Shown piece after piece: positions 10,402 through 22,841 of a stretch of DNA of 64,000 nt. The notes beneath the pieces are model-generated. The model worked only from the letters and a program-made list of their open reading frames with translations. It was not told where the DNA came from and ran no database searches. Positions within the stretch are counted from its first letter, which is position 1. Every line of letters starts with the position of its first letter. Source of the stretch: Paramecium pentaurelia (lineage: Eukaryota > Ciliophora > Oligohymenophorea > Peniculida > Parameciidae); assembly GCA_905183005.1 (NCBI GenBank), contig CAJJDO010000015.1, forward strand, positions 632,587 to 696,586, in the 5' to 3' direction. Made by a program: the position numbers and the translations under genes.

Positions 10402-12835
10402 AGTGTTGATTTTTTTATTCTTAGTGAATACGTCGAATGATGAATATGCTTGGAATTAACATTAATAGGATGGTAATAATTTTCTTTTTTGATTTATCTC
10501 CCTCTTATAGAACTTCCTCGAAATCAATTCTTCACGCTATCTATACCACCAGAGAAGGATATCAGAAATAAAAATTGCAAATTGCACATCGGAAACCTTC
10601 CTCTTTAGATTACAGAAGAGACATTACATCGTGTGTTCTCCAAATATGGTTAAATTAAAGAAGTTAAGATCATTCGCAAAAATAGTTAAGGGGTTTAGTT
10701 TTTTATATATATTTAAATAAGTAACCACTAAAAGATTACTGCTATGGGTTTGTTCTTATGTGTGATGGTGATGGAGCTTAAAATGCTGTCACAGAGTTGA
10801 AATAAAACAGTCCCTTGGGTACTACATGGACAGTTGCTTTTAGTAAAGATAAAAATGATGTATGCTTCTACGTTTTTGTATTCTTTTCTTAAGGATTCTG
10901 CTGGTGCTGGTCATTAGAAATCTGATAAAAAGAAGGATGATAAGATTAAAAAGAAAGAGAAATCAAAAGAAAGATTAAAGAAAGATAAATCTAAACCAAA
11001 AAAGAAAGTTGTATTTTTTAATTAATAAAAGAAGAAGAAATCAGAATCATCGTCCTCATCTGATTCTTCAAGAGCAAGATCTGCTAAAAAATAAAAAAAA
11101 TAAAAAAAGCGTAAACATTCTAGTTCATCTGAATCATCTTCTTCTAAATTGCCACCTAGAAGTGCTCTAGTTAAAGTTGAGAATAAGGACATAGCAGATA
11201 TAGTATTTTCAGGTGGCGATTTATAGTCTCATCTAATTTTTTAATAAGTATGTTAATGTCTAAAAAATAAAGTAGCCATAGTAACAATATCAAATAACTC
11301 ATCATGTATATGTAAGAGAGTTATTTATATCTGGGATACCTCAATCTAAGATCTCTGCTGACATACAAAGGATCTTTTCTGCTTATGGTATTGTAGAGAG
11401 AATTGATATTGTTCCTAAGTAATTAGTAAATTACGCATATGTTAAATTCAAGAGATTGGAATCAGTTCTATAAGCTATGCAAAATTCATAATTGATAGCA
11501 GAATAATTGGAGAGTGCAGGATAAGTTAAAATATATTAATCTGATCCATTTCGTAGAGTTTAAATTGTAGGCAATGCTGAAGATAGTGAAAGAGTAAAAT
11601 AATATAATAAATTAATAGGAAGAAGAAATGCTTCCAGTTATGTTTATAGGTTTTCCTCCAAATTAAAATTATGTTTTGGATGAAAAGTTCTTGAAAAAAA
11701 TGGCTGAGAAATTTGGAGGTGAAGTTAAAGGAATTTAACATTTTTAACCAGATTCTCCTTAATTGAGATCCTATGTTTTAATAGAATTCTCTTTTTTAAA
11801 AGATTGTAAAAAAGCCAGAAGAAAATTCTGTAGATATAAAATACAAATTTTGGGTGATAAAAAATGTGATGTAGCTATCTTATCTAATTATCCAACTAAT
11901 CTATAAAATAAAAGATAAACCAATATGTTTATGTAATAACCATTTGGTATGGGTAATATTATTATTTTATAATTAGATTATATGTAAGTTAATTAATAAA
12001 TACCTATTCATCAATAGATGATATAAAGATAAATGCCATAATAAGTATAGATGTTAACACCCTTTCAAACTTAATCTCTACCTTAATAACATATAGCTCC
12101 TCCTAATATACCTAATATATATGACTATAATTAAATGCCTATTTTATATCCTCAATAATAATAAAACTAATAGCAAATGATGTATATGAAAAATCAATAG
12201 CAATAATTGTAAATTCCTGCTTAAACTCCTGTTTAACCTCAATTTAGACCATAACCTCAACCAGTACCTTAAACTTAATAGCCTCCACAATTATAATATT
12301 ACTAATAGCTCAATCCTTAACCATAGGCTCAAAGTTATTTACCATAACAATATCCAATGGATATGATTATCCCTCCTCCTACTATGAAATAAGATGAAAT
12401 CAACTCACCATTTTGGTGTGGTTATATGAATAGAGGCAAATAACATCGTGTTGGAATTGATGCAAGGATGAATAAAACTAATATGGATATTAAGAAAAGT
12501 ATGATTAATTATAAATTTAGTCAACTTACCATCTAATCTAGAAATGAGTTATAAATGCACTTATTAAGATGCTTATTAAAGAGCAGGATAAGATCAATCA
12601 GCTATTTTAATATTTAGTCCTGCTTAAGATACTGATGTACCGAAATTTACTGAATATGTTCAATACTTAAGAAATAAGGTAATCATTAAATGCATTTTAG
12701 TAACGAGCTGGTGTTATTCAAAGTGAAACATTCACAATTTATGTTATTCCTCCAGGAGTATCAGAGGCATAACTAATTTGCAATATCAATTAATAAGAAA
12801 TGATAGCTATTTATTGTCATAAGGAATAAAAATGA
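10402..12835 (+). CDS. Spen-like RNA-binding protein (three RRM-like domains + SPOC), about 730 aa
   Basis: Nine introns give an open 730-residue frame. RRM1: CKLHIGNLPL...YGFVLM. A Lys/Ser-rich, SR-like linker follows. RRM2: RELFISGIPQ...YAYVKF. A third RRM-like fold: VMFIGFPP...YVLIEF. After a long Gln/Pro-rich stretch comes a SPOC domain: FWCGYMNRGKQHRVGIDA, SAILIFSPA, then RAGVI and IYVIPPG. RRMs followed by SPOC define Spen/RBM15-type proteins, acting in transcription and RNA modification. The start is uncertain: the best model splits the ATG over an intron (A at 10402, TG at 10425-10426), followed by an unusually long 38-bp intron. Confidence 0.8.
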
Positions 12836-13374
12836 TAGGTTTATTGATAAATAATAAATATAAAATTACAATCAAACATTTTATTAATTTTATTCTTAAT
12901 TACTCTCTTTTATTCTATTCAACATTTAAATTATACCTTATAATATTGAATCAGATTCCATTAACAAAGTATAAAATTAATCTTAATTTAGTTTAATAAA
13001 ATAAAGAATAATTGAGTTAATTTAATAGTCATTATTCTATTTACTAAAAGTGTTTTATTTAAATTAAGTAAATAGTCTTATTTTTATTAAAAATAAAGTA
13101 TAAATATGATTAACATTAATAAAATTAAATAGATTTTTATTCCTTACATAACAACTAAATTGATGTATTATATACTAAGAATACCTCAAATATACTAAAT
13201 TAATTAGAATTGAATAAAAAACCATTTTTTTTCTTTTCAAATAATTTTCACTTTTTATAAATGTTATGTGATTAATTTCTTTTTATAATGTTATTAAAAA
13301 GAAAATTATTATATTTATTGCTAGAAATTATTTTATAGAATGATAAAATTTAATAATAAAAATTTAATCGTTAA
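12836..13374. other. intergenic, AT-rich
   Basis: A 539-bp gap between two plus-strand genes with long A/T runs and no recognisable feature. Confidence 0.6.
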
Positions 13375-14480
13375 ATGGATCACTAACAAAATCAGTGTCA
13401 ACATATAGATCTTATTCCTTTTAATAATAAGTTCTTTTGTAGATAATGTGGAATTCATATGCCAGAAGATGGAAGCATTGGAATTAAAGCTTAAAATTTT
13501 AGTTTTCCAGGTTATCTAAATCCAATATAAAATTTGAAGAAACAATGGAATCGTGCAGTTCCAATAGGAGCATTACCAGGAGAATATTAAAAAGTATATA
13601 TGTTATAAATTTAATAGCAACGATTATCATTAATTGATTATATGATAGAATGGAGTGAAAAATTAAAATTGTCTATGAATTCTTTATTTCTTGCTGTTTA
13701 ATTTTTAGATTATTTTGTATCATAAAAGAAAGTAGATCCTGTATAATATAGATTATATGGTTCTACTTGTCTTATGTTGGCAGGTATCTTTTTTTTAAAT
13801 ATTTTAGCTAAATCAATTGAACTGGATGAAAGAATTCCCTTCATTAGTAAACTAAGAAGATATACCTATTTACCCTATGCAACATTAGATTTTAGAAGAT
13901 GTGAATGTCAAATAATTAAATAGTTGAATTGGAATCTACAATGCACTACTTTAATTGATTGGGCTGAGGCAGTAATCTCTTTAGGAATAGTCTATGAATA
14001 AGATGAATTATCTTAATCAGAAAACATTTTGAAAGAAAAAAGTACTAACATTCTTTAGCAATAAAATAATCAATAAATAAAATAAGATATATTTAAAGAA
14101 CATTTGGATAATGTATTCAAATAACCAATTGGTGTTCCTAAATAGATTAATGATAAAGTTTAAGAATAGTTAATTAAACTATGTGTTTCTGTTCTTAAGG
14201 ATGGAACATTTTTGGATAAGGATCCAGCTGAATTGACAGTTTCAGTAATTGGATGTGCTAGAAAAGCAAGTGGATTAAAAAATTCAATGTAAATTATCAA
14301 ATATAAAATAGACCAAAATGTTTGTTTGAATTATTAGAAAATGTAGAACCTAAATTTTAAGAAAGTTTAACTGATCATTTTATAAAATAAGTAAAATAAC
14401 CAACAAGTGTTTTGGGACGAGCTTTTACAACGGACTTAGATTTTTTTAGTCTTTAAAATTACAAACATAGAATTGTATGA
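13375..14480 (+). CDS. cyclin-box protein, 352 aa
   Basis: Two introns (24 and 23 bp). The cyclin N-terminal fold spans about residues 80-210: RLSLIDYMIEWSEKL, LFLAVQFLDYFVS, YGSTCLMLAAKSIE, then LDFRRCECQIIKQLNWNL, which follow the alpha-helix order of cyclins A/B. The N-terminal 25 residues carry CQH and CRQCGIHM, a possible small zinc site. The second cyclin repeat is less clear (ELTVSVIGCARKASGL). A regulator of a cyclin-dependent kinase is likely; the subtype cannot be assigned. No destruction box was recognised. Confidence 0.85.
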
Positions 14481-14517
14481 TATATAATAGTTAATTATAA
14501 TACTACCCTATATAAAA

Positions 14518-14820
14518 TCATTATAATTCATCAATTGTGTGGATTACTTTACTAAATTAACTCTTTTTTAAAGGATCCTCTTTCATAGATTACACAGATT
14601 TTCTATGATGGGGTATAATTTCTTAATGAGGCGATAAACATTCATGTTTTGGAGAAGTTATTTTAACTTCTTTTACTTCATTCTTGAAAGCCAAACCATT
14701 ATTAGCATCGAATCTGGGTGAAATTTATATATAGCATCCATTAAATTTATTCTTTGAATTTTCAGAACCCTAAGATGAGATAGATGATTATCTAGAATGA
14801 TTAGCTGATTACAATGTCAT
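14518..14820 (-). CDS. small hypothetical protein, 100 aa
   Basis: Intronless ATG-to-TGA frame. The product is polar with Ser, Lys, His and Gln, and contains ISPRFDAN and ITSPKHE, possible phosphorylation sites. No domain, signal or membrane segment is seen. It converges with the cyclin gene (38 bp between stops). Amino-acid composition looks coding rather than random. Confidence 0.5.
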
Positions 14821-15126
14821 TTATTTTTTATGTTTCATTTTTATATATATATATAATAAAGAAGTATATTTTAATATTGAGATAAATTGGTTATTTTGCT
14901 ATTTGTTAATTCAATTAATTAGAAATGGTAATTTTCTAATATTTCTCTGAAAATACTTTCATCAATATTGTTTTTTGTTTGTATTAATATTATAAAATTA
15001 ACAATATATATGTAATCTTATTTTATCTTATAATAAATGTTATTTTATTTTCCACTTATCAAATATTATTTATTATATTATATCAATATTATGTTTTGTA
15101 TTTTTTATTTATATATAATGCCATTA

Positions 15127-15466
15127 TCATTCTTCAAGCATCTTTTTCCCTTTCTCTGCATACTCTTTATTGAGTTCTTCCCAATTTTCCAATACCATTT
15201 CAAATTGCTCAAAGATCATTGAATGTGTCAACCTATTTCTTGAAGGTCCTACTTCCATTGAATAAATCTTATGGGATGTATTTGTTTCAACTGTTCTATT
15301 CAAATAGACTCCATAACTAAATTTGATATAATCCTTCATACACATAATGAGGAATCCAAATAATTGCTGCTAAACCAAATGAAAGTCTTGTTTCTCTTCC
15401 AATATAATCATCATACAATCCTCTGAACCACCAATGTCGATTTCTTACTGCAATAGCTGCTCCCAT
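15127..15466 (-). CDS. small single-membrane-span protein, 104 aa
   Basis: One 25-bp intron. It begins MGAAIAVRNRHWWFRGLYDD and has one hydrophobic segment at about residues 28-46 (LSFGLAAIIWIPHYVYGVY). The tail is amphipathic and charged (NWEELNKEYAEKGKKM). Size, single span and charged tail resemble accessory subunits of respiratory complexes, but I cannot match a named subunit, so this is only a guess. The glycine at position 2 could allow acylation. Clearly coding by composition and the clean intron. Confidence 0.65.
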
Positions 15467-15672
15467 TTTTAATTAAATATATTTAATTAAGATTTTATTG
15501 AATATATAATATGATTATAAATTTTGAACATGATCATCAATAAAGTTCTTTAATTCATATCTATATCTTGGATAATTTATTAATTAGATTAATAGATAGA
15601 ATAGAAAGATAATAATAATAAGATTGAGATTGAGAAAATAACTAATTTATTAAGTTTTTAATTATATTATAA

Positions 15673-18600
15673 ATGAATACATATGAAGATGAGAAGAATA
15701 GAATAGCACTGAAAAATATCATTGATGAGAGAAATAAGAAGATTATCAAGACTCCATTACCTTAATTCTATTTAGATTAGGTTTGTGGAATAGCTGATAG
15801 ACCAATCAGCAATCAGTTGACATTCATATAAGGAAGTATTGGAAGTTATATTAATTTGTAGATCTAATTGTGTTTTATGCATCTAATATGATAATAATTT
15901 AGAATGTTGAAACAGGATAATAATAATTTATACCAGGAAGATATAAAAATGTGACTGCAATTGCTGCTGCAAGTAGAAAAGATGGTTTAATGATTGCTGT
16001 TGGCGAAAACTTAGAATAATCATCAAATTTAGTTATTATTATAAAAGATAAAATAAGAACTATTTCATTGTAATGCAAAGGTGCTATTTCATTAATACAA
16101 TTGAATGTAGAGAAATAATATTGTGGATTACAAATATCTAATTAAATATAAATTTGGAATTATGAAAAGGAAAGATTATTGGCATCTGCTTTCATAAAAG
16201 CACCTTTTGAAAAATTTAGTTTTCATCCATTGAAACATAAACATATTTTATTATCTGGTCATAATTATTTAAGATTATGGGAAATGTAATTTTAAGAAAA
16301 ATAAATTAAAGAAACTCATGAAACTTTAATACCACTCAAAATAGAAAAAGAAAATAAATTTTTAGATCATGGATGGGTTATGCTTTCAGCTAATTAAGCT
16401 TTATTAGTATTATTAGCTGCTGGTAATAAGATATTGATTTTAATTAATGATCATTTCAAAAAACCTATTGATATTGATCCTTAAAATTTAAATTTCATTG
16501 ATGCACCTGTATAGGATTTTAATGCAGAAGATAATGATGATGTTATGGGTATTAATTCTGCACTTGAAGATGTTATCAAAGATAAAGTTGGATAAATTGC
16601 AATGAATAATCAAACTAAATTAACATAAAATACAACTATAATGACATAATAATAATTAGAATTTTAATGTTTATCAACTACTAAAAAAGGATTCATTTTA
16701 GGAGGTACTAAAGGAGCTGTTTGTATTTATGAATTTGATAAAAATTATAATATTGTTAGTGCCATGTCATTTAATATGAAAAGTAATAGAGGTGAACATA
16801 AAGTTATTTAAATATCTAATAGTGGTGATTAACTCATTTCTATAATAAGTTTATTTGGTAATCAATTATATTATAGTATTTTAAATACTGCTTAAATGGA
16901 TACTGAAATTAGTCCTATCTAACCATTCTTTGCTGCAGGATTTCATAATAAAAGAGTTAATTCTATTTCACATGCTAAAATTAAATAAGTATTTGTTACA
17001 TGTTCAGAAGATAATTCTGTTAAAATTTGGAATTATTATCAAAATGAAAATAATGATAAAAAAGGAGTCTTAAGTAAATATTTCAAAGAAGAACCTGTAT
17101 GTGCTTCTATGCATCCATTTGGTTTATTTGTAGCTGTTGGATTTACTAATGGATTTAAAGTCTTTGCAATCTTAAATGAGGGTTTCTTTCCTCTTAAAGA
17201 TGTTACTTTAAATAATTGTAAAATTGTTAAATATAGTCATGGTGGCCATATGCTTATTACTAATGAAAAAACAAATGTCTATATTTATGATGCCATTTAT
17301 TATGAACTCATACATTAATTTGAATTTCATAACTCACCTATTAAAGATATTGCTATATCTCTAAATGATCAATATATTGTTAGTACTTGTACAAATGGAT
17401 ATGTATATTGTTATAATTTAGCAGAACTTAATAATAATGTTGTTAGAGAATAAAAACATTAAGAATAAGGAATTTTTAATTCTATATAATATGATGAATA
17501 TTTTATTGGAAGTACAAATGAGAAATTAATGGTGATTTTTGATAAAAATTTCAAATTAATTACTGAATTTCATGTAACTGATTGTTATTTAACTAAATTA
17601 TTAATGACTGATTAACATATTATTGCAGGTACTTCTAAAGGTAGTGTAAGAATATATCCAATTAGAGATGAAGATAATTTAGAATTAGAATTAATCAATT
17701 AAAAAAATGAAACAATGTATAAAATACCTGAATGTTTTGAAATTTCAGTTCATGCAACTGCTATTACTTGTATTGATTATGATGGTTAATATATATTTAC
17801 AGGATGTGAAGATGGATCAGTTTGTTTATTAAAATCTAGAAGTGAAATTTCAGAAGAAAGATAAAGGATGGCTGCAGTTTCAAATGATCTTTATTTAGAA
17901 GTCATATTTAAGATTTAAAAAGAAAATGATAGAATATAATCAAAGAATTTTGAAGTTATTAAATCTGAATAAACTGTAAGAATTGAGACAGCAAAATTAG
18001 AGACTTAATTTAAATAGAAAATTGATTAAATGACTAAGAAATTTTAATAAACTATGTCTGATGATAAGAATTTAAAAGATAAATTTGTAGAGAAATCAGA
18101 ATAGGATTATGATTAATTATATAGTTAATATATGGAAGAGAAAGTTAAATATGAAAATGAAATTAATAAACTTAAATAATAACATATTGAGAAAATTGAA
18201 TATGAAGAATCTAGAAATTAAGAAATTGAAGATGAAATAAAAAAAGTATAAGAAGTACATAAAGATGATTTACAAACTTTATTAGAATAACATAAATATG
18301 AATTAAAATAAATGAAATTATAATTCTATGAAAAATGTAGAAAAGTCTAAGTCAAATATTCTAGTGTTGTTGACAATGCTAAAAATTATGGAACTGCTTT
18401 TATTTAAAGATTAGAAAAAGAAGAGGCTGAATATGAAAAAGAAATTGATGAGTAAATTAAAGATTTAGAAAATCAAATTGCAAAAGTAATTTAAGATAAT
18501 GAAAAATTAGAAAAAGAAAATAGAGAATTAGCATCTTAATTTGAATAATTAAAAAAAGATGATGATGATTTATAAATTTAATTTAATGAATTATTTGATG

Positions 18601-19619
18601 AACATAATAAAATTAGACTTGAAAATTTAAAAAATGATGATGATATTTTAAAAATGTAACATTAATTACTTGAAAGATTATAAGTTATTGACTCAAAAGA
18701 AGAAACATGTAAAGCTGCTAAAGATGAATAAATTAATTTAGAAAATTTCAGATATATGTTAGATTAAAAAATTAAAAGTCTTTAAAATGATAAATAATTA
18801 TTACTTGATAAAATTACTGATAAAGAAGTAATATATATTTAATTAATTTTTTATAGTATAAATTAAGAGTTATGTTTAAAGAATTGATTGATGAATCAAA
18901 TAAAAATGAAATGAAATATTAATAATTAGTTTAATTACGAGGATAATTAGAAGTTATTGAAACATAAATTAAAAAAACTGAAATTTAAATCTTCTTAAAT
19001 GCTAATAAATTAAAAAATTACGAAAGTGTAAGAAAACTCATTTATTCAAAATTAGACTTTATTATCCATCATGAAGAGCAATGATCCTCCCAGTTTAATA
19101 GCTTAGAAATTGAGACAAATTATTAATGATAAAGGTGAAGAGAATGAAGAAATAGAACAATTATCATAAAAAAAATCCATTTCCAATAAAGATATTAAGG
19201 ATATTATCAAATTGAAATAAGATAAACCAAATGAATTAAATGAAGAATTATTAAGATAAGGTTAGTGGATGACTAAAAAATTATACCTTATCAAAGTAAC
19301 ATCAGATAAATTAAAAAAAATAAGAGATGATAATATTAATACTATTTTTAATTAAAATACAAAACTTATTGAAGAATGTAATATGCTCAGAAGTGAAAAT
19401 GATAGATATTCTAAAAAGATTAAACATGTTGAAAAATTAGTAAAAGATGCAGACAGATTATTATAAAGATTAAAGCCTAAGTTGAATAAATAACCTAAAT
19501 TAAATCAAATAGAAAAATAAATTGAAGAATAGAAATAAAAAGTTCAAAATCAGAAAACAAAACTTTCTAATTTAAAGGATTCCATGAGTTAAATCTTAAA
19601 AAAGTCAGTTGTAGATTGA
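15673..19619 (+). CDS. CFAP57: CFAP57 / WDR65-like ciliary protein, 1,287 aa
   Basis: Three introns (15836-15861 is 26 bp; then 29 and 28 bp near the 3' end). The first ~680 residues form WD40-type repeats (IVFYASNMII, FHPLKHKHILLSGHN, SVKIWNY, DGSVCLLK). The rest is a long coiled coil rich in Glu, Lys and Gln, including ENFRYMLDQKIKSL, a segment typical of CFAP57. The order of domains, length and the FIPG motif after the first repeat match CFAP57/FAP57, an inner-arm dynein docking and regulatory protein of motile cilia. Fits an organism covered with cilia; LC1 lies 13 kb upstream. Confidence 0.9.
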
Positions 19620-19974
19620 TATTATTCAATATAATAATTATTAATATTAATTAATAAATTTATTATATTAATTTTGTTCACCAATATATTTATAAATTGT
19701 AGAAATAATCAATTATTTATCCAATTATCGTATATCTTTATAGATTGATTTTTTAAATATAATCAATTTTCATTTTAATAGTTTATGAATGTCCTTTTAA
19801 GCTGTTTAAGTGTATATATACCATAATTTGATTTTAATAATTAGAAAAAAATTCATTTACCATAATAAAAAAATACATGTTGACGTATTATAAATTTAAT
19901 GACAATCACGTATTTATATACTAAACATTAGATTGAAGTATTTTAAGAATTAAATAAGTTCTTTATTCTTTTGA
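19620..19974. other. intergenic, AT-rich
   Basis: A 355-bp gap between two plus-strand genes. No feature recognised; the promoter of the following gene is expected here. Confidence 0.6.
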
Positions 19975-20979
19975 ATGTCATAAATCATTCGTAATATTTC
20001 AAGTCTAAGAGAAGAATGGAAATAATTAGCTAAAAAGAAGATAAAGAAAAATAAAAGGAAGAATTAATATACATTACCTTATTCTTTTGATAACTCTAAA
20101 AACAATAACACTAATAAAACTGATTTTCTTCTCATAGTTAAGAATATTCCAAATACAATACCTAATAATAATGTTTTTAGGCTAAAAACAAATATTTAAT
20201 TCTCTATGAGCATCAATAAAGAGTATTCAATGGGTTCACTATCTATTGATCCTCATTCAAATAATTATAAAGTTGTCAGAACTGATAAAAGAAAAAACCT
20301 TACAATTCTAACATTAGATTAGATAAATAGACCTATAACACCATCTGATGTGTTATTTTAAATATTCAAAAGTAGAAATGAATTATTAGCAGAAGCATTT
20401 TAGATGTTTGATTAAAGAAATCTTGATCCTTCAAAATTTAAATTAAATAAAATCTAAGAAATGATTGAATTTGAATCAACTATTACAAATTTTCCATATG
20501 CATGTTATGTATAAATATATGAGAATGGAATGTGGAGAACATTTTAAAAGATATTTAATCAGAAAATGCTCTAAGTACTAGCTATTTCTGAGGAAATGCT
20601 TATAAATTACTGTAATGAAACAAAATTGATTCCAATAAGTGCTTTTTTTGATCCATCAGACCAACAACTCTAGGTATTTTATAAAATCTTTTCTGGGATT
20701 GTAGGATAAAATGCATCTAAAAGAGATTACATAAATTATAATGGAGAAAGATTCACAGCTGCTTTGAAAATAAAGAGTTTTTTTATTATGGATGAAGATA
20801 AGGGTTAATTATTTGAATATACATATTGTATAACTGAATGTGAAGATAGATGGATTTCTGATGATAGAGTTAGAATGAATGAATTAGAGTATTTTAATAT
20901 TAAGCCTTGTAATTCTTCAACAGATGAATCATCATATGTAGAATAATAAAAAAGATGTGGATTTAAATAACTCAAATGA
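19975..20979 (+). CDS. hypothetical protein, 334 aa, intronless
   Basis: Opens with MSQIIRNISSLREEWKQL and a basic stretch (KKKIKKNKRKN). The middle has NRPITPSDVLFQIF and ELLAEAFQMFDQR; the second half looks globular, with FPYACYVQIYENGMW, ISAFFDPSDQQLQVFYK and ECEDRWISDD. The basic N-terminus followed by a globular domain would suit a nuclear protein, but I recognise no family. The frame is open over 335 codons using TAA and TAG freely, so it is clearly coding. Confidence 0.6.
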
Positions 20980-21299
20980 TATTTTAAGAAGTTGTTTATA
21001 AAATATTAATTATTTATTTTGAATACAAATTAAATTTAATTTATTGTCTCATATAAAAATAATCTCTTTAATTTTTTTCTATTTAATCAAAATATTTTAT
21101 TTTCAATAATCTTTAATTTTTTGTTAATATTTTTAGAATGAAATAAAATTAAGTTTAAAAGGAATTTGTAACCATTTTATAAAGCTTTATAAATCAATAA
21201 CATGAATTAACTAAAAAATTCTCATAATTATTATTAAGATACAAATAATAAGAATCCTTAAGAATCTTCTCTAAAATATCAAATGAACTTGTATAATAA
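20980..21299. other. intergenic, possible upstream exon
   Basis: A 320-bp gap. An alternative frame opens with ATG at 21202 and reads MNQLKNSHNYYQDTNN, overlapping the start of the next gene out of frame; no intron joins them, so I leave it uncalled. Confidence 0.4.
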
Positions 21300-21722
21300 A
21301 TGAAATTGTCTTTAAATTAATAATAAAATTTTTAATATTAATAAGATAATAATGACCTTAATCATAAACTTAAATATAAGTATGAATGTGAATATTGTGG
21401 CAAAGGATATATACATAAATTATCAATGAAAAAACATTTAAAAAATGTTCATTCAGATTTTAAAAAAGCAAATTAATTAGATATTTATGATGATACTAAA
21501 AGAAAATAATTTACAGCAAGAGAATTAATGAAGAAAATCAATTTAGATGATGGATTTGATAATGATAGTTAAATGATTACTAGCAATAAATTATCTCAAA
21601 AAGAAATTAGGTTAAAATTATTATAAACTCTTTAAGTATTGGATAAACATGAGGTAGATTAGAATGTGATAAATCAATCTGATAATGACTAATTATAAGT
21701 AATTTTATTGGATGATAATTGA
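21300..21722 (+). CDS. C2H2 zinc-finger protein, 140 aa
   Basis: Intronless from ATG (MKLSLNQQQNF) to TGA. Residues about 33-56 carry one classical C2H2 finger: YECEYCGKGY then LSMKKHLKNVH, with CxxC, twelve residues, then His-x4-His. The remainder is acidic and polar (LDDGFDNDSQM, QNVINQSDND). A single finger may bind RNA, DNA or protein. An upstream in-frame start was not found. It converges with the 14-3-3 gene, 22 bp between the stops. Confidence 0.7.
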
Positions 21723-21744
21723 ATTTTATAAATTTTATAATAAT

Positions 21745-22534
21745 TCATTAATCATCATTAGCTTCTTCTTCAGGATTATTCCATAAAGTCAAATTATCTC
21801 TTAATAATTGCATTATGAGAGTACAATCTTTATAATTCTCTTCATTTACAGTATCAACCTAAGCTATAGCTTATTCAAATGCATCATTGGCTATTCTAAT
21901 AGCTTCAGTTGCATTTTATAAAATTTCATAATAAAATACTGATTGATTAAGATGTAAACCCAATCTAATAGGAGATGTAGTTGATAAATTAGATTTAGCC
22001 AATATATCAGCTTCTCTAATATGAAATAAATAAAGAAATACTTGTAAGCTTATGTTGCCTATTCAACAGCACCATGATATTCATTGTCTAATAAAAATTC
22101 TGCTAAATATCTATTATAATCTCCCTTCATTTTTAAATAAAAGACTTTGCTATCAACTTATTTTGCATTTGGATAGAGAGTACTATCAATTAAATTGAGT
22201 ATTTCAGCACATGAATTTTTGAGTTCACCTTCAATTTTATGTTTATAATTTCTGATATAATTTAGAGTGTATTAGTCAGTTTGTTTTCTTGACTCTTTTT
22301 ATTCAATGGCAGTGAGTACTCTCAATTCTGCTCTTTTATTACCCACCTACAAATTTCAATATGCAATTTGATGGATACCACATTTTTATAAGCAGCAGAT
22401 AATATGCTTCTTTCTTCTTTATTTAATTCTTAATCCAAGAAATGCTTAATAAATTCAATCATATCATTAAATCGTTCTGTTTATTAAGCAATACGAGCTA
22501 AGAATAAAAATTCTTCTCTACTAAATTTATTCAT
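21745..22534 (-). CDS. 14-3-3 protein, 242 aa
   Basis: Introns of 35 and 26 bp. The protein shows the family's landmarks: FLFLARIAQQTERFDDMIEF near the start, NKEERSILSAAYKNV, then NKRAELRVLTAIEQKES, the MKGDYNRYLAEF signature, PIRLGLHLNQSVFYYEI, and DCTLIMQLLRDNLTLWNN before an acidic tail. 14-3-3 dimers bind phosphoserine/threonine motifs and steer many signalling proteins. Length and motifs are normal. Kinases in this window could create such sites, but that link is generic. Confidence 0.95.
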
Positions 22535-22841
22535 TATTAATTTAATATATTCATTATTATATAAGTATCATATAATCATAGTTGAATATAATTATAATAA
22601 GAATCACCTCTTATAAATGATCCTATACTCCTTCTTTGATTAATAAAGAAATTTATTAAAAATATTATAGTATTTTTATCTATAATAAAGAAATAAACTT
22701 TCTTAGTTATTTTCATACAGAATAAGTTATTAAATAGATAGAATAATTTAATCATATAGACAATTTAAGAAATACAATACTCTTATTTATTTATTGAATT
22801 AATATATAAAATAATTAAATATAGTTAGATAAATTATAATT
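22535..22841. other. intergenic between divergent genes
   Basis: A 307-bp AT-rich spacer between the divergent 14-3-3 and RbfA-like genes. Nothing else seen. Confidence 0.6.

Noticed and set aside
17109..17318. 69-aa standard-code ORF
   Set aside because: It is an in-frame piece of the CFAP57 gene between reassigned TAA/TAG codons.
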